Of a stretch of 52,749 bases of DNA, positions 23,219-32,617 are shown in pieces. The notes under the pieces are model-generated. The model ran no database searches. It was not told the origin of the DNA and worked only from the letters and a program-made list of their open reading frames with translations. Source of the DNA: a bacterium. Its GTDB lineage: Bacteria; Armatimonadota; Abditibacteriia; Abditibacteriales; Abditibacteriaceae. Where the stretch lies: assembly GCA_004172935.1 (NCBI GenBank), contig SDZD01000046.1, positions 1-52,749 on the forward strand, read 5' to 3'. The translations under genes were made by a program, and so were the position numbers. The first letter of the stretch is position 1, and each line of letters starts with the position of its first letter.

Positions 23219-25180
23219 GTGTCCCCACGCCGCCTCCTTTTGGCCCCGATTATTTTTTTAGCCCTCTGGTTTCTATGGTTTCTTCTACCCTCAACGAATA
23301 CTGTTGCTGGTAGTCAGTGGAAAGCGCGTTTAGCTCCACTACCCACATCCCTTCCGTATTCTACTACTGCCCTCGACAGCGATACATCGCGCGATGCTTC
23401 ATTCGTAAAAGCGCTCGTTCATAGTGCTGCTGTTTACAACTCCGACCAGAAAGATAATCGCTGGAAAGCGCTCGAAGAAGTCGGGCAGCGCTTTCCCAAC
23501 GATGCCGCCATTTGCGCCTCCCAAATCGTCTCTATGTCCGGTCAACTTCACCTCGGTTCGGTGAAGCAAGTTGGCCCCTCCTCCAGTGGCGACCTCAACT
23601 GGTCAGTCAAATTGTCAAAAATAGAACGTCCCTCGCCACAAACCTTGAAGTCATGGTTTGCGGCCACGGCGCGTGGGGCTAAGCTGGAACCAAACAACAC
23701 CTTCTGGGATTGGGCACAGGTAATGGGCTTATTGGCCGCCCAACGCGATGATGAGGTCTGGCCCATTTTAAAAGCCGCCAGTAATAAGACCGCATACGAT
23801 GAGCATGTAGAAGAAAGCGCGCTGGCCAATGTGCGTTTGCTGCAAAAGCGTGGGATTGTTCCCCCCATCAACCAAATCAGCATTAGTGCTTCCACCTTGT
23901 TCCCCCACTTCGCCGTCATGCGCGAAGCCGCCCGAAAAATTAGCGACCATGCTTCGGGCCTACGCTTGTCCGGCGAACCTGCTCAACAAAAACAAGCCCT
24001 CGAAGGCTTAAGCGACTTTGCTCGCATGGCGAGCGTCATGCGTCGCGAATCGAAAACCACGATTGGCTCATTGGTAGGAACCGCCATCGAAGCCATTGCA
24101 TTGTCTGGTGGTTCTTATTCACCCAGTGTTCTCCCTATCGTGAAAAAGGCCCGTATTGGAACTAAGCTCGCCACCTATGCAAATAACCCAACATCCCTTC
24201 TCTTCTTCGCCCGCAAAATGGGCCGAAACGATATTGCTAACCAATTAGGCCAGCAATGGGTGGAAATAGGAACATGGCGAGCCAAAACTACCAAAGTCAT
24301 TCTCTCCAGTAGCCTGATTGGTTTTGACGCGCGCGATTTGGTAATTGCCCAAGCAGGCGACTGGTTCGGCTCACTGTTAATCGCCGCAATGCCCACATTG
24401 TTAGCAGTGGCTCTATTCAGTGTTCTGCTACTCTACCTTGTTCCTTCATGGCGTCGCGAAAGCAACAACTCTCCCACCCCACTCTCGTGGATATGGGGAT
24501 TCCTGTTGGCTGTTATGGCGTTATTAATACTCTCTTCCGCTGTATTGTGGGCTGTATACACCGTGACTCGCACTACTGGAGCGACACTCCTCGATTTTCT
24601 CATCGCGCCTTTTTCCAGTGGTTCAGCGGGAGCCGTCTTTGCCCCCTTGGTATGGCAATACAATTTCGCCTCCCTACTGGGCGTTTTCATGGCTCTCTGG
24701 TTTGCTTCGTTGTGGGATGTCAAACGCCAGGGTAAGCCCACGTTAGGCTCCCGCCTTCGCAACCTCTTCCACGCGCCCGATGATGGCATGGCCCGCTTCG
24801 ATGTGACTCCGCTCCTTATGCTGGCTGCAACCATCGCAGCTTTTTCTCTCCTGACTTTCGGTGTTCTCGCCTACCTGATCGTTCCTATGCAGAATCAGGA
24901 ATACAGCAACCTCCACACCGATTACGCGGGCTTCATCTTCGCTGGTTTAGCTGTGGTTCTAGGCTTGCCAAGCCTAATGCGAGTCCGAACCCCACAGGGC
25001 CGCGCTTTCTCCCTCATCCTCGCCAACCGCTTCGCCTGGGGCCAACTCATCGTCCTTACTGTCTTGTGGGGCATCCTCTGGATGTTTGCCGCCCCTGCCC
25101 AACGCCGCTTCGATGCTCAATTCGTCCAACAGCAAAAAACAGGCGAATTCCAAATAATCCGCAAAAAAGTGGGCCTCTAA
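23219..25180 (+). CDS. Large polytopic membrane protein of unknown function
   Basis: A 653-residue protein starting with GTG (23219). An N-terminal anchor (LLLAPIIFLALWFLWFLLP) is followed by about 360 residues with helical, TPR-like character and no recognised motif (SFVKALVHSAAVYNSD, RWKALEEVGQRFPND). The C-terminal 270 residues contain about six transmembrane helices (near 384-408, 423-448, 484-500, 532-556, 569-586, 609-625). The topology suggests an extracytoplasmic repeat domain followed by a membrane domain. No ribosome-binding site is visible. Set between the ribF cluster and a strong terminator, it looks like its own transcription unit. Confidence 0.72.
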   Translation: MSPRRLLLAPIIFLALWFLWFLLPSTNTVAGSQWKARLAPLPTSLPYSTTALDSDTSRDASFVKALVHSAAVYNSDQKDNRWKALEEVGQRFPNDAAICASQIVSMSGQLHLGSVKQVGPSSSGDLNWSVKLSKIERPSPQTLKSWFAATARGAKLEPNNTFWDWAQVMGLLAAQRDDEVWPILKAASNKTAYDEHVEESALANVRLLQKRGIVPPINQISISASTLFPHFAVMREAARKISDHASGLRLSGEPAQQKQALEGLSDFARMASVMRRESKTTIGSLVGTAIEAIALSGGSYSPSVLPIVKKARIGTKLATYANNPTSLLFFARKMGRNDIANQLGQQWVEIGTWRAKTTKVILSSSLIGFDARDLVIAQAGDWFGSLLIAAMPTLLAVALFSVLLLYLVPSWRRESNNSPTPLSWIWGFLLAVMALLILSSAVLWAVYTVTRTTGATLLDFLIAPFSSGSAGAVFAPLVWQYNFASLLGVFMALWFASLWDVKRQGKPTLGSRLRNLFHAPDDGMARFDVTPLLMLAATIAAFSLLTFGVLAYLIVPMQNQEYSNLHTDYAGFIFAGLAVVLGLPSLMRVRTPQGRAFSLILANRFAWGQLIVLTVLWGILWMFAAPAQRRFDAQFVQQQKTGEFQIIRKKVGL

Positions 25181-25186
25181 CCCCAT

Positions 25187-25237
25187 AAAAAGGCAGGGGC
25201 CGCACCAAATCCAATTTGGTGCGGCCCCTGCCTTTTT
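25187..25237. terminator. 24-bp perfect-stem bidirectional terminator
   Basis: The left arm AAAAAGGCAGGGGCCGCACC..AAT (25187-25210) pairs perfectly with 25214-25237 around a CCA loop, with A- and T-runs at the two ends. It serves the convergent genes that end at 25180 and 25257. Confidence 0.92.
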
Positions 25238-25256
25238 ACTGTGTTGTTCTGCCTTG

Positions 25257-28200
25257 TTAGCTGCTTCCCTTCGTCCGCGAAACAAAGCTCTTTGTCCATG
25301 CGGGCATCGCGGGCGCTTCGGGCTTCGAGAGTAGTTCCTGCCACGCCGCATCGCTCAAGCGCTCGGAAGCCGGATGTGTGAACTCGTAGTACGAATAAGC
25401 CGCGCCACGCGCCATCTGACGGCGCCCATCACGCTCAAAAGCCACATAAATCGGCAGCGCGTGTCCAACGCCTTCCTCCAACACACGCAGAGCATCGGCA
25501 CGTGTCGAAAGCGCGCTCGACACATCGGCGATAATCGCCATATCGTTGTCCTCCATCGTCTGAGCCTGTCCCTCGGTCGAAATCAGCGTAATATGTTCGA
25601 GGAAGGTACCGAAGAAGCGCAACTGCTCCACTTCGCCCTTCGTGAACGCTTGACCCGCGCGCTGTTTGCCTTCAAGGCGTGTTACCATATCGAGTAGCGC
25701 ACCAAATGCTCCCAACCGCTCATCCGATTCTTTCGATAAATACCCAGCCCCCGCCAACGCGACTCGCTCATTAGAAACCAATTCGCGTAGTCTCTTGAAT
25801 AGTTCGGGCGATGGCTCGACGAACCCTTGAGGCTGTTCCTCAAGCATCACTTCGGTCATGCCGCCTTCGCCGCCGGCTTCGATGGCGACGGGCTGTTTGG
25901 GCATAGTGTCGTGCTTGAGTTCCGCCCATGCGCCCAGCGCCGCCTGAAGTTGTTTGTCTGTCCACGCTGTGTTCTGCGTGAACTTATAACGCGGGTTCGA
26001 TTGCGAACTGAGTAGCGGGCGCAACGACCACAGCGTTTGCGCATAAAACGACTTCTTCCACTCGCTTTCAGGTAGTGCGTCCATTTTGGCGCGCTCCACC
26101 TTGAATTGGTTGGCGTAGTTCGCATACCCCGACTCCTTCACACCGAAATCGAAGAAGCTGCCCCCGAAGGTAAAGGTATCCAACAGGTTGCGCGCCCGGT
26201 CCGAGCCTAGAACGCCCATCATGTCCAATCCCAGCGCAAAGTAGCGCGGCACGGCCTCAGTGCCCACATCGGGCGCCTTGCGGTCATAAACCAGGTTTTG
26301 TGCCGCCTCGCTGTCCAAGGTGTAAGGCGCGGGATACAGCGTCATAGCTGGCCCACCCGAAGGCGCGATGCGCGGCTTCGGCAATTTGTTCACTTCGCCC
26401 GCGAACAGCGCCATTTTGTCGGCATCGCCCAACGAGGCGATGGGAACTGTTGCCCCGTACAACCCACGTGCGATAGAAACGAAGTCAAGGAAACGTCGGT
26501 CGTCGGCCTCACCTACAAACTGCGCCATGACCCGCGTCAGCGTCTGTAACTTCTTCTGCGCGACGGCATCCGTCGCACTCGCCATCAGCAACGCGCGCCG
26601 CAGATGCGCCGGAGTTGAGCGGAAAGGCGCCTCCGATAGCCAACGCTGCGCCAGAAAGTAACGGCGTAGCGCTTCGGTGCGCGTATAGTGCCCGCGCGGC
26701 ACGAACTGGGTGTAGTCGATGCGAGTGTCGATTAGCGGCTCTGTAGGCTGCCCCACACCGGTCAGTGCCCCGCCGAAAATCGGGCTTTTGGCGCGATCTT
26801 CATGCTTTTTGATCAGCGCAATCTCCGCATTAGCCAATGCTTTGGCTTCGGGAGGCAGTGCCGCTAATAGCGGCACTAATGGTTGGGTGAGCGCGTTCAT
26901 CGCAGCGATATTCTTGCTGCGGTTTTCCTTCACCTTTGCCGCCTCTTCCTCGCTTGCCGAAGCGGGCGGGTCACTCAATCCTGTCGCTATCTCTCCGCGC
27001 AGCAACCGCGCGACAACCGCCCAGTAGGCCGCGTTGGCTATCGCGTCGTTGCGTAGCGCCGAAGCCCCCCGGCTTTGCTGAATCGAAGCGCGCAGATAAT
27101 TGCTCGTCAATTCAATCGTCGTCGGCAGTAAATTCTTGGTTTCGGTCTCGCGCAACAGCGAATCGAACACCAGATGGTTCAAGTGGAGTAGGGAATCGCT
27201 CGATACGAACACAGGCAAATCGCTGTAGTCGGTCTCTTCATAAACCGAGAACATCTGCTTCGATCCTTCGCCCCCGACAACGAACGAGTTACGTGACAGA
27301 AGCGGTCGGTCGATGCCGATTAAACCTCCGCCTGTATTCGCCGACTCCGAAAAATCGAGCAAGTTGTGAACGTCCGCCAACGAGTCCGCATTGCTCACTG
27401 CTGCCGCATCGCTGGCCGCACTCGAAACGAAAGCCGTCTTGCCATCGCGTGCCCAAAACAAACCAGAGGGCGCTGAAATCGAAGTCGTCTTACGAACTGG
27501 GGCCAGCGTCGAAAGCGCTGTATCAGGCCGCGAAAGCAGCGTCAGGCTTCCAGCCCCCGCCATTGCCAGCGTTTCTCCATTTGGCGAAAACGCCACCTGA
27601 GTTGCCCCGGCGTCTCCGTTCAAACGCTTGAACGAAGCGCGCCAATCCTTCGTCGCCACTTGCATCCCCTTCGAGACGCCCTTATCGTCCAAAACTTCGC
27701 TCACGATAGGAAATGCCGAGTAGTAGAAGAAAGTACCCCCGCTCGCTCCGGTCGCCACCCGACGAAATACCAGACCCTTGCCTGCTGGGTCGATTCGTGG
27801 CGAATCATATGACCCTGCCATGCCTGCATCCAGCAAACGACGGTCACTGCCGTCGTCGCGCATCACGAAAAGTTTGCCGTCGCTATTATTCGTTCCCTGA
27901 CGCGCCACTAACTTATAGAAGCGTGCCCCCACTTTAGCTCCAAAAGTCGGGCGATAGGAGTCATCGGTGTACTTTTCGATGGCCTTGTCGTTTCCAGCCA
28001 GACGTTGAATCAGTTTCAATTCCGAAGTCGTCAGCGTTGCCCGCGAACGGTCAGGAACGAATGGTTCGCCGCTCCCCTCGCGCAGCGTAAACCGATGCGG
28101 CGAAAACTGCGGCTCGGTTTCGTCCAGCTTTGGTGTGTTAGTCAGCCGTTTCAACCCTGTCCCCGATGGGCTAATCGAATACAAATCGAACCGTTTCGCT

Positions 28201-28496
28201 GTTCCTCTGCTCGAAGCGAACACGATCATTTCCCCATCGGGACGCCATACCGGGTTTTTATCATCACCGCTGACAGTCGCGGCCAACGCCCGCGCATTCA
28301 GCACGGTTTTCCCGTTCCATGTCCCAATAAACAATCGCGAACCACGCGGTGTCGCGCGCACGAAAACCAACTTTTTGCCATCGGGCGATAGCGCGGGCGA
28401 ACTCATGCGCCCCGACGTTTGGCTCCATGCTGGGGCCGATACAAAAGCAAGACCGCATGGAAGCAGGCACAGCGGAAGAAGTGGAAATAATTTCAT
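25257..28496 (-). CDS. Exported DUF3160 protein with N-terminal TolB-like propeller
   Basis: A 1079-residue protein with signal peptide (MKLFPLLPLCLLPCGLAFVS, APAWS). Residues ~30-380 are PD40/TolB-type repeats: SSPALSPDGKKLVFVRATPR, NPVWRPDGEMIVFASSRGTA, TQVAFSPNGETLAMAG. From about 400 to 1070 it matches DUF3160: VYEETDYSDLPVFVSSDSLL, HLNHLVFDSLLRETE, RALRRYFLAQRWLSEAPFRS, GLDMMGVLGSDRA, and WSLRPLLSSQSNPRYKFTQN. DUF3160 proteins are usually about 700-800 residues and secreted; the propeller is an added part. Function unknown, possibly envelope. A 60-bp AT-rich stretch (28497-28559) is the probable promoter. Confidence 0.88.
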   Translation of the reverse strand: MKLFPLLPLCLLPCGLAFVSAPAWSQTSGRMSSPALSPDGKKLVFVRATPRGSRLFIGTWNGKTVLNARALAATVSGDDKNPVWRPDGEMIVFASSRGTAKRFDLYSISPSGTGLKRLTNTPKLDETEPQFSPHRFTLREGSGEPFVPDRSRATLTTSELKLIQRLAGNDKAIEKYTDDSYRPTFGAKVGARFYKLVARQGTNNSDGKLFVMRDDGSDRRLLDAGMAGSYDSPRIDPAGKGLVFRRVATGASGGTFFYYSAFPIVSEVLDDKGVSKGMQVATKDWRASFKRLNGDAGATQVAFSPNGETLAMAGAGSLTLLSRPDTALSTLAPVRKTTSISAPSGLFWARDGKTAFVSSAASDAAAVSNADSLADVHNLLDFSESANTGGGLIGIDRPLLSRNSFVVGGEGSKQMFSVYEETDYSDLPVFVSSDSLLHLNHLVFDSLLRETETKNLLPTTIELTSNYLRASIQQSRGASALRNDAIANAAYWAVVARLLRGEIATGLSDPPASASEEEAAKVKENRSKNIAAMNALTQPLVPLLAALPPEAKALANAEIALIKKHEDRAKSPIFGGALTGVGQPTEPLIDTRIDYTQFVPRGHYTRTEALRRYFLAQRWLSEAPFRSTPAHLRRALLMASATDAVAQKKLQTLTRVMAQFVGEADDRRFLDFVSIARGLYGATVPIASLGDADKMALFAGEVNKLPKPRIAPSGGPAMTLYPAPYTLDSEAAQNLVYDRKAPDVGTEAVPRYFALGLDMMGVLGSDRARNLLDTFTFGGSFFDFGVKESGYANYANQFKVERAKMDALPESEWKKSFYAQTLWSLRPLLSSQSNPRYKFTQNTAWTDKQLQAALGAWAELKHDTMPKQPVAIEAGGEGGMTEVMLEEQPQGFVEPSPELFKRLRELVSNERVALAGAGYLSKESDERLGAFGALLDMVTRLEGKQRAGQAFTKGEVEQLRFFGTFLEHITLISTEGQAQTMEDNDMAIIADVSSALSTRADALRVLEEGVGHALPIYVAFERDGRRQMARGAAYSYYEFTHPASERLSDAAWQELLSKPEAPAMPAWTKSFVSRTKGSS

Positions 28497-28559
28497 GGAA
28501 GTTGGGTACGATACAAATCAAAATAAGTTCAAAATATAAATTTTGATAATATAAGTCAG

Positions 28560-30014
28560 TCAGGGCGAATCCACGCCTTCAACTCGCCAATTTTCCCCCG
28601 AACTACGCCGTATGCGCAAGGCCTTGTGGATATTCCCAGTGACCGACAGTAGGCGAAGAAATGTTCCATACCTGTCACAGCCACTTTGCAGCCCACTTAA
28701 CTTCGTCTTGAAGGGCTTCTGCCACACCACGCGCAGTCCAAACCCGTTCCAACGATACACCGTCAGCCACTGCAAGCCATTTTGTCCGCGTTCCAGTGCC
28801 GCTACATCGCGCGCAATATCATCGCCGCGCCCCACCAGCCGCCACTCGAAAAAAGGCCGTGATAACATCGACCCACGCCATAGTGGTTTAAACCTATCTG
28901 CCTCCACATCATAAACGTGCAAGCGCACTTTGTTCTGCGCATCCAACTTCGAGCGCTGAAAAAGCTCGACCACTACTTCATCGCGTCCATCCCCGGTCAA
29001 GTCGCCGATTTGAATGCCGCGCACCTCGCGCGGCAACCCTGTCGCCCGCACCCTCCAACCGTCTTGGACTGCTTCCATCGCGCGCAAAACTGGCGTGCCG
29101 CGTCCATTGCGTGTCCACAGCATCCAACTCAGCCGCGAGTTATCGCTATCAAAGCGCCCCACAAAAGCCCCCACACGCGATTCTCCACTGGGAGTAGGCG
29201 GTTCTTTCAGAATCCGCACCTGTGGGTCTAGCTTCCATGTTTTCCAACTCACTTTGGCACTTTGTGGTGGTGTTCCCTCGATTTGAAGCCGCGCCAGTAA
29301 CCCGCTTTGTGGAGTGGGCATCGTATCCCACAGAAAATTTCCGGTCGATGCGAAAATGGGCTTTCCTTTGTAATTCTCAATTGGCCCCACGATATGCGGA
29401 TGATGACCCCATACCGCGACAGCCCCCGCGTCGATAAATTCGTGAGCCATTTCCCGTTGTTGCGCCGAAATGGAGCTAACCCCTTCCGTCCCCCAATGCA
29501 CCGAAACCACGACGAAAATACCCTGTGCGCTCAACTCACGAATCGTTGCACACATTGTCTGGCTATTCAGGCGCGTCAACTGGGCGTTGCCATTGCTAAA
29601 TGGCCCCCACTGTGTCGCCGCCACTAACGCCACACGCCGCCCGCCAACATTCCATATCGGAACTGAGGGGCTTTCTCCCACCGAAAGCCCTGCACCCTTT
29701 AGTCCCAAGTTAGCCAATGCCTGCAAGGTCTGCCTTGCTCCCGCGCTTCCTGCATCCAACGAATGATTATTAGCCAAGTTAAGCCCATCGAATCCGACAG
29801 AGCGCAACACATCCAAATCTCCGGCATTATAAAACGGCTTGCGCCCTGTTAATGACGAAAGTGGCGCCTCCTCCAAATTTCCCCATGCCAAATCTGCCCC
29901 CGCAATCAGGCATTGGTAGCGCCACAAACTACTCTGTGGCGCCCGAAGCACAGGAGCTACCCCCCGCCCCGTCAAAATATCGCCCACCAGCACCAGAGAA
30001 AGCGGAATCACCAT
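28560..30014 (-). CDS. CapA-family metallophosphatase-like protein with C-terminal extension
   Basis: A 484-residue protein. Residues ~1-245 are the PGA_cap/CapA domain of the calcineurin-like fold: LVGDILTGRGV, AWGNLEEAPL, GLNLANNHSLDAGSAGARQT, VVSVHWGTEG, VAVWGHHPHIVGPIE and FASTGNFLWD, containing the expected metal ligands (GD, N-E, NNH-D, HWG, GHHPH). The C-terminal ~235 residues have propeller-like segments (VRGIQIGDLTGDGRDEVVVE) and may be FG-GAP type. In Bacillus CapA takes part in poly-gamma-glutamate capsule synthesis, but single homologues are common and their substrate is not known. Start: AGGAACG lies before the ATG. No capB or capC is near. Confidence 0.88.
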   Translation of the reverse strand: MVIPLSLVLVGDILTGRGVAPVLRAPQSSLWRYQCLIAGADLAWGNLEEAPLSSLTGRKPFYNAGDLDVLRSVGFDGLNLANNHSLDAGSAGARQTLQALANLGLKGAGLSVGESPSVPIWNVGGRRVALVAATQWGPFSNGNAQLTRLNSQTMCATIRELSAQGIFVVVSVHWGTEGVSSISAQQREMAHEFIDAGAVAVWGHHPHIVGPIENYKGKPIFASTGNFLWDTMPTPQSGLLARLQIEGTPPQSAKVSWKTWKLDPQVRILKEPPTPSGESRVGAFVGRFDSDNSRLSWMLWTRNGRGTPVLRAMEAVQDGWRVRATGLPREVRGIQIGDLTGDGRDEVVVELFQRSKLDAQNKVRLHVYDVEADRFKPLWRGSMLSRPFFEWRLVGRGDDIARDVAALERGQNGLQWLTVYRWNGFGLRVVWQKPFKTKLSGLQSGCDRYGTFLRLLSVTGNIHKALRIRRSSGENWRVEGVDSP

Positions 30015-30032
30015 AAAACGTTCCTATTAAAC

Positions 30033-30066
30033 AAAAAGGCAGAGCAACAATCATTGTTACTCTGCC
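30033..30066 (-). terminator. Intrinsic terminator of galE
   Basis: On the minus strand GGCAGAGTAACAA (30066-30054) pairs with TTGTTGCTCTGCC (30050-30038), with one U-G pair, around a three-base loop, followed by five T. It lies just after galE and before the CapA start, so the two genes are probably separate transcripts. Confidence 0.85.
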
Positions 30067-30088
30067 CTTCATAAATATCAATTACTCT

Positions 30089-31099
30089 CTATTTGTCCTC
30101 ATACCCATCAGGATGCGAACTATGCCATGCCCAGGCGTCGCTCAAAATCGCGTCGAGATCGGGGTACTGTGGGTTCCAACCCAAAATCGTCTTGGCCTTG
30201 GTGGCGTTAGCGATAAGACGCGCTGGGTCTCCAGCGCGGCGCGGCGATTCGACCACCGCGATTTCTCGTCCGGTCACACGGCGCGTGGCATCAATCACTT
30301 CTTTGACCGAATACCCCGAACCATTGCCCAGGTTGAAGAAGTCGCTTTGTCCGCCGTTTTCCAAATAGTCCAAAGCGTTCAAATGCGCTGCGCCCAAATC
30401 CAAAATGTGGATATAGTCGCGAATTGCCGAACCATCGGGCGTCGGGTAATCGGTGCCAAACACCTGAATGGATTCACGTTTGCCGAGCGCCACATCCAGA
30501 ATCAATGGGATGAGGTGCGTTTCGGGCGAGTGATCTTCGCCGATGGTACGCATACCTTCGCCGTTGGCGCTCGAAACTGCGCCCGCCGCGTTGAAGTAGC
30601 GCAGTGCCACGAATCTCATGTCGGTGGCGGCGCTTGTGTCCTTCAAAACGCGCTCGAACATCCATTTCGAGGCGCCATAAGGGTTAATTGGGCTTTGTGG
30701 ATGTTCTTCGTCAAGCGGGATGCGTTGTGGTTCCCCATAGGTCGCGCATGTCGAGGAAAACACAACATTGGAAACGTTTGCCTCTAACAATCCTTCCAGC
30801 AATCCCAACCCACTCGCGAGGTTGTTGCGGTAGTAAAGTAGTGGTTTTTGTACGCTCTCGCCCACATAGGCATAAGCAGCAAAGTGAATGCACGCCGAAA
30901 CCGAATGCTCGCGTGCGATCTTCGTGATGAGAGCTGCATCGCCGATGTCACCTTCATACAGTGGCACATCGGGCGCCAGCGCGCCTTTATGACCGTAAAC
31001 CAGGTTGTCCAACACCACGACATCGCGCCCACTTTTGCGCAAAAGCTCAACAGTAGCCGAGCCAATATATCCGGCACCGCCGGTAACTAAGATAGACAT
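30089..31099 (-). CDS. galE: UDP-glucose 4-epimerase
   Basis: 336 residues from MSILVTGGAGYIGSATVELL (ATG at 31099); an upstream in-frame start adds 15 residues without homology. It is an extended SDR with NAD+ site GGAGYIG (7-13), the serine/threonine site VVFSSTCATYG (about 113-122), catalytic Y141 and K145 in NPYGASKW, and the GalE signatures SAIRDYIHILDLGAAHLNAL and FNLGNGSGYSVKEVID. It interconverts UDP-glucose and UDP-galactose for polysaccharide synthesis and galactose use. It is divergent from the GH43-like gene across 75 bp, so the two may share regulation. Confidence 0.96.
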   Translation of the reverse strand: MSILVTGGAGYIGSATVELLRKSGRDVVVLDNLVYGHKGALAPDVPLYEGDIGDAALITKIAREHSVSACIHFAAYAYVGESVQKPLLYYRNNLASGLGLLEGLLEANVSNVVFSSTCATYGEPQRIPLDEEHPQSPINPYGASKWMFERVLKDTSAATDMRFVALRYFNAAGAVSSANGEGMRTIGEDHSPETHLIPLILDVALGKRESIQVFGTDYPTPDGSAIRDYIHILDLGAAHLNALDYLENGGQSDFFNLGNGSGYSVKEVIDATRRVTGREIAVVESPRRAGDPARLIANATKAKTILGWNPQYPDLDAILSDAWAWHSSHPDGYEDK

Positions 31100-31174
31100 A
31101 ATAAAAAAGCGCCGAGACGCTCGAAACGAAAGACTGCGTGCCAATGTTTAACCCGAATCGGCAAACTTGGCGCG

Positions 31175-32089
31175 ATGTCCCAGTTTTCTAATCCGCTTTT
31201 TCAACGTGACGGCGCCGACCCTTTTTTACTCTGGCATGACGGCGAATACTTTTTAAGCGTCACACGCGGCGAACATATCTCCTTTTACCGCTCCCCAACT
31301 TTGGCAGGTCTCAGTGAGGCCGATGAGCAAATTATCTGGAGCGATACCGACCCACAACGCAGCGTCCATATGTGGGCGCCAGAGTTTTTTCACCTCGATG
31401 GCCGCTGGTGGTGCTACTATACCGCCTCCGATGGTCAAAGTCGCCATCGCATGTGGGTACTGCGCGGCCATGAAACCGACCTCGGTGGTCCGTGGGAATT
31501 TGCCGACCAACTCAAAACCGACGTAGATGATGCTCTTTATGCCATCGACCTCACCGTCTTTGAAACTCCGCATGGACGTTTCGGAGTTTGGGCTGGGCAT
31601 CCCGGCCACCGCCTATTTATTTCCACTATGGAATCGCCAACCGTGATGGGCAGCGAACGAACGCTGTTAGAAGCCAGTGGTTTCGGTTGCGATGAAATCC
31701 GCGAAGGCCCGTTCTGTCTGCGCCGCAATGGGAAAATCTTCCTCGTGTATTCGGCCTGCAACGCACAGGATGCCCACTACAAACTCGGAATGCTCAGCGC
31801 CGATGAAAACGCCGACCTGATGGAACCCGCAAGCTGGTATCAACATCCTGACCCCGTTTTTGCTCGCAACGATGAGGGCAAGGTCTATGGCCCCGGACAC
31901 CACACCTTCTTCAAGTCGCCCGATGGCACACAGGATTGGATCGCCTACCACGCCAAAACCACCACCGAATGGACTTTCACCGACCGTGTGCCCTGCGCCA
32001 AACCCATCTCGTGGAATGAGGACGGAACCCCGAATCTTGGCATTCCTCCGGCCTTTGGTGAGCTGTTAGACGAGCCTTCGGGAACGTAA
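31175..32089 (+). CDS. Glycoside hydrolase of the GH43-like five-bladed propeller group
   Basis: A 304-residue enzyme without signal peptide. The layout is that of GH43: catalytic base D15 in FQRDGADPFLLWHDGEYFL, pKa-modulating D125 in YAIDLTVFE, and general acid E177 in EIREGPFCLRRNGK. MWAPEFFHLDGRWWCYYTAS and SACNAQDAHYKLGML are further family landmarks. GH43 members act on arabinans, xylans or beta-galactosides; the substrate cannot be told from sequence alone, and cytosolic location suggests small imported oligosaccharides. It starts an apparent run of four plus-strand genes with gaps of 25, 20 and 1 bases. Confidence 0.88.
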   Translation: MSQFSNPLFQRDGADPFLLWHDGEYFLSVTRGEHISFYRSPTLAGLSEADEQIIWSDTDPQRSVHMWAPEFFHLDGRWWCYYTASDGQSRHRMWVLRGHETDLGGPWEFADQLKTDVDDALYAIDLTVFETPHGRFGVWAGHPGHRLFISTMESPTVMGSERTLLEASGFGCDEIREGPFCLRRNGKIFLVYSACNAQDAHYKLGMLSADENADLMEPASWYQHPDPVFARNDEGKVYGPGHHTFFKSPDGTQDWIAYHAKTTTEWTFTDRVPCAKPISWNEDGTPNLGIPPAFGELLDEPSGT

Positions 32090-32114
32090 TTTGGGCTGAC
32101 TCTCCCCTCAACTT

Positions 32115-32597
32115 ATGCAATCCGAATTTTCGCCGCCTCTGACACGCCACGATGCCGTGCTTTGGTTCTTGCGCGTTCAACTCTGGCTGTCCGTTCTCCT
32201 TTTGATTCAGGGGGCTTTCGTGCCTTATGGTTTCTTCGTTGGCATATTTCTACAAAGTTTGGTCGCTTATGGCGTGCCCATTTTAGTGCTTTCTCTGTTC
32301 CCGCGTGTGCTGGCTTCAGCGATGTTGGGCGATAGCGCTCGCGACCCTCTCACCTTTCACGATTTCCAATCTCTGGTCTGGCGCTGCGTCGGTGTTGCGC
32401 TATTCACAGGGGCTTTGGGCCGCGCTGTTATCTCCTTCTTTGTTATTGCCGAAGCGCTCATCGTGCGCCGCAGCCTAACTCCTAGCATCACTTACTCGTA
32501 TATCGGACTCCAATTCGTGGGAACGATGTTCGCATTAGTCCTCGGCTTCTTTCTCGCTTTCGGACCTTCTATCCGCGATAATTTCCGCGCACGCTAA
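32115..32597 (+). CDS. Small integral membrane protein
   Basis: A 160-residue protein with about four transmembrane segments: FLRVQLWLSVLLLIQGAFVP, GIFLQSLVAYGVPILVLSLF, WRCVGVALFTGALGRAVISF and FVGTMFALVLGFFLAFG. I recognise no family. It stands 25 bases after the GH43-like gene and 20 before a glycosyltransferase, so a role with cell-surface glycans is possible but only by position. No ribosome-binding site is visible (ACTTATG context). Confidence 0.7.
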   Translation: MQSEFSPPLTRHDAVLWFLRVQLWLSVLLLIQGAFVPYGFFVGIFLQSLVAYGVPILVLSLFPRVLASAMLGDSARDPLTFHDFQSLVWRCVGVALFTGALGRAVISFFVIAEALIVRRSLTPSITYSYIGLQFVGTMFALVLGFFLAFGPSIRDNFRAR

Positions 32598-32617
32598 AGG
32601 GCTTTACACTTTTACCT

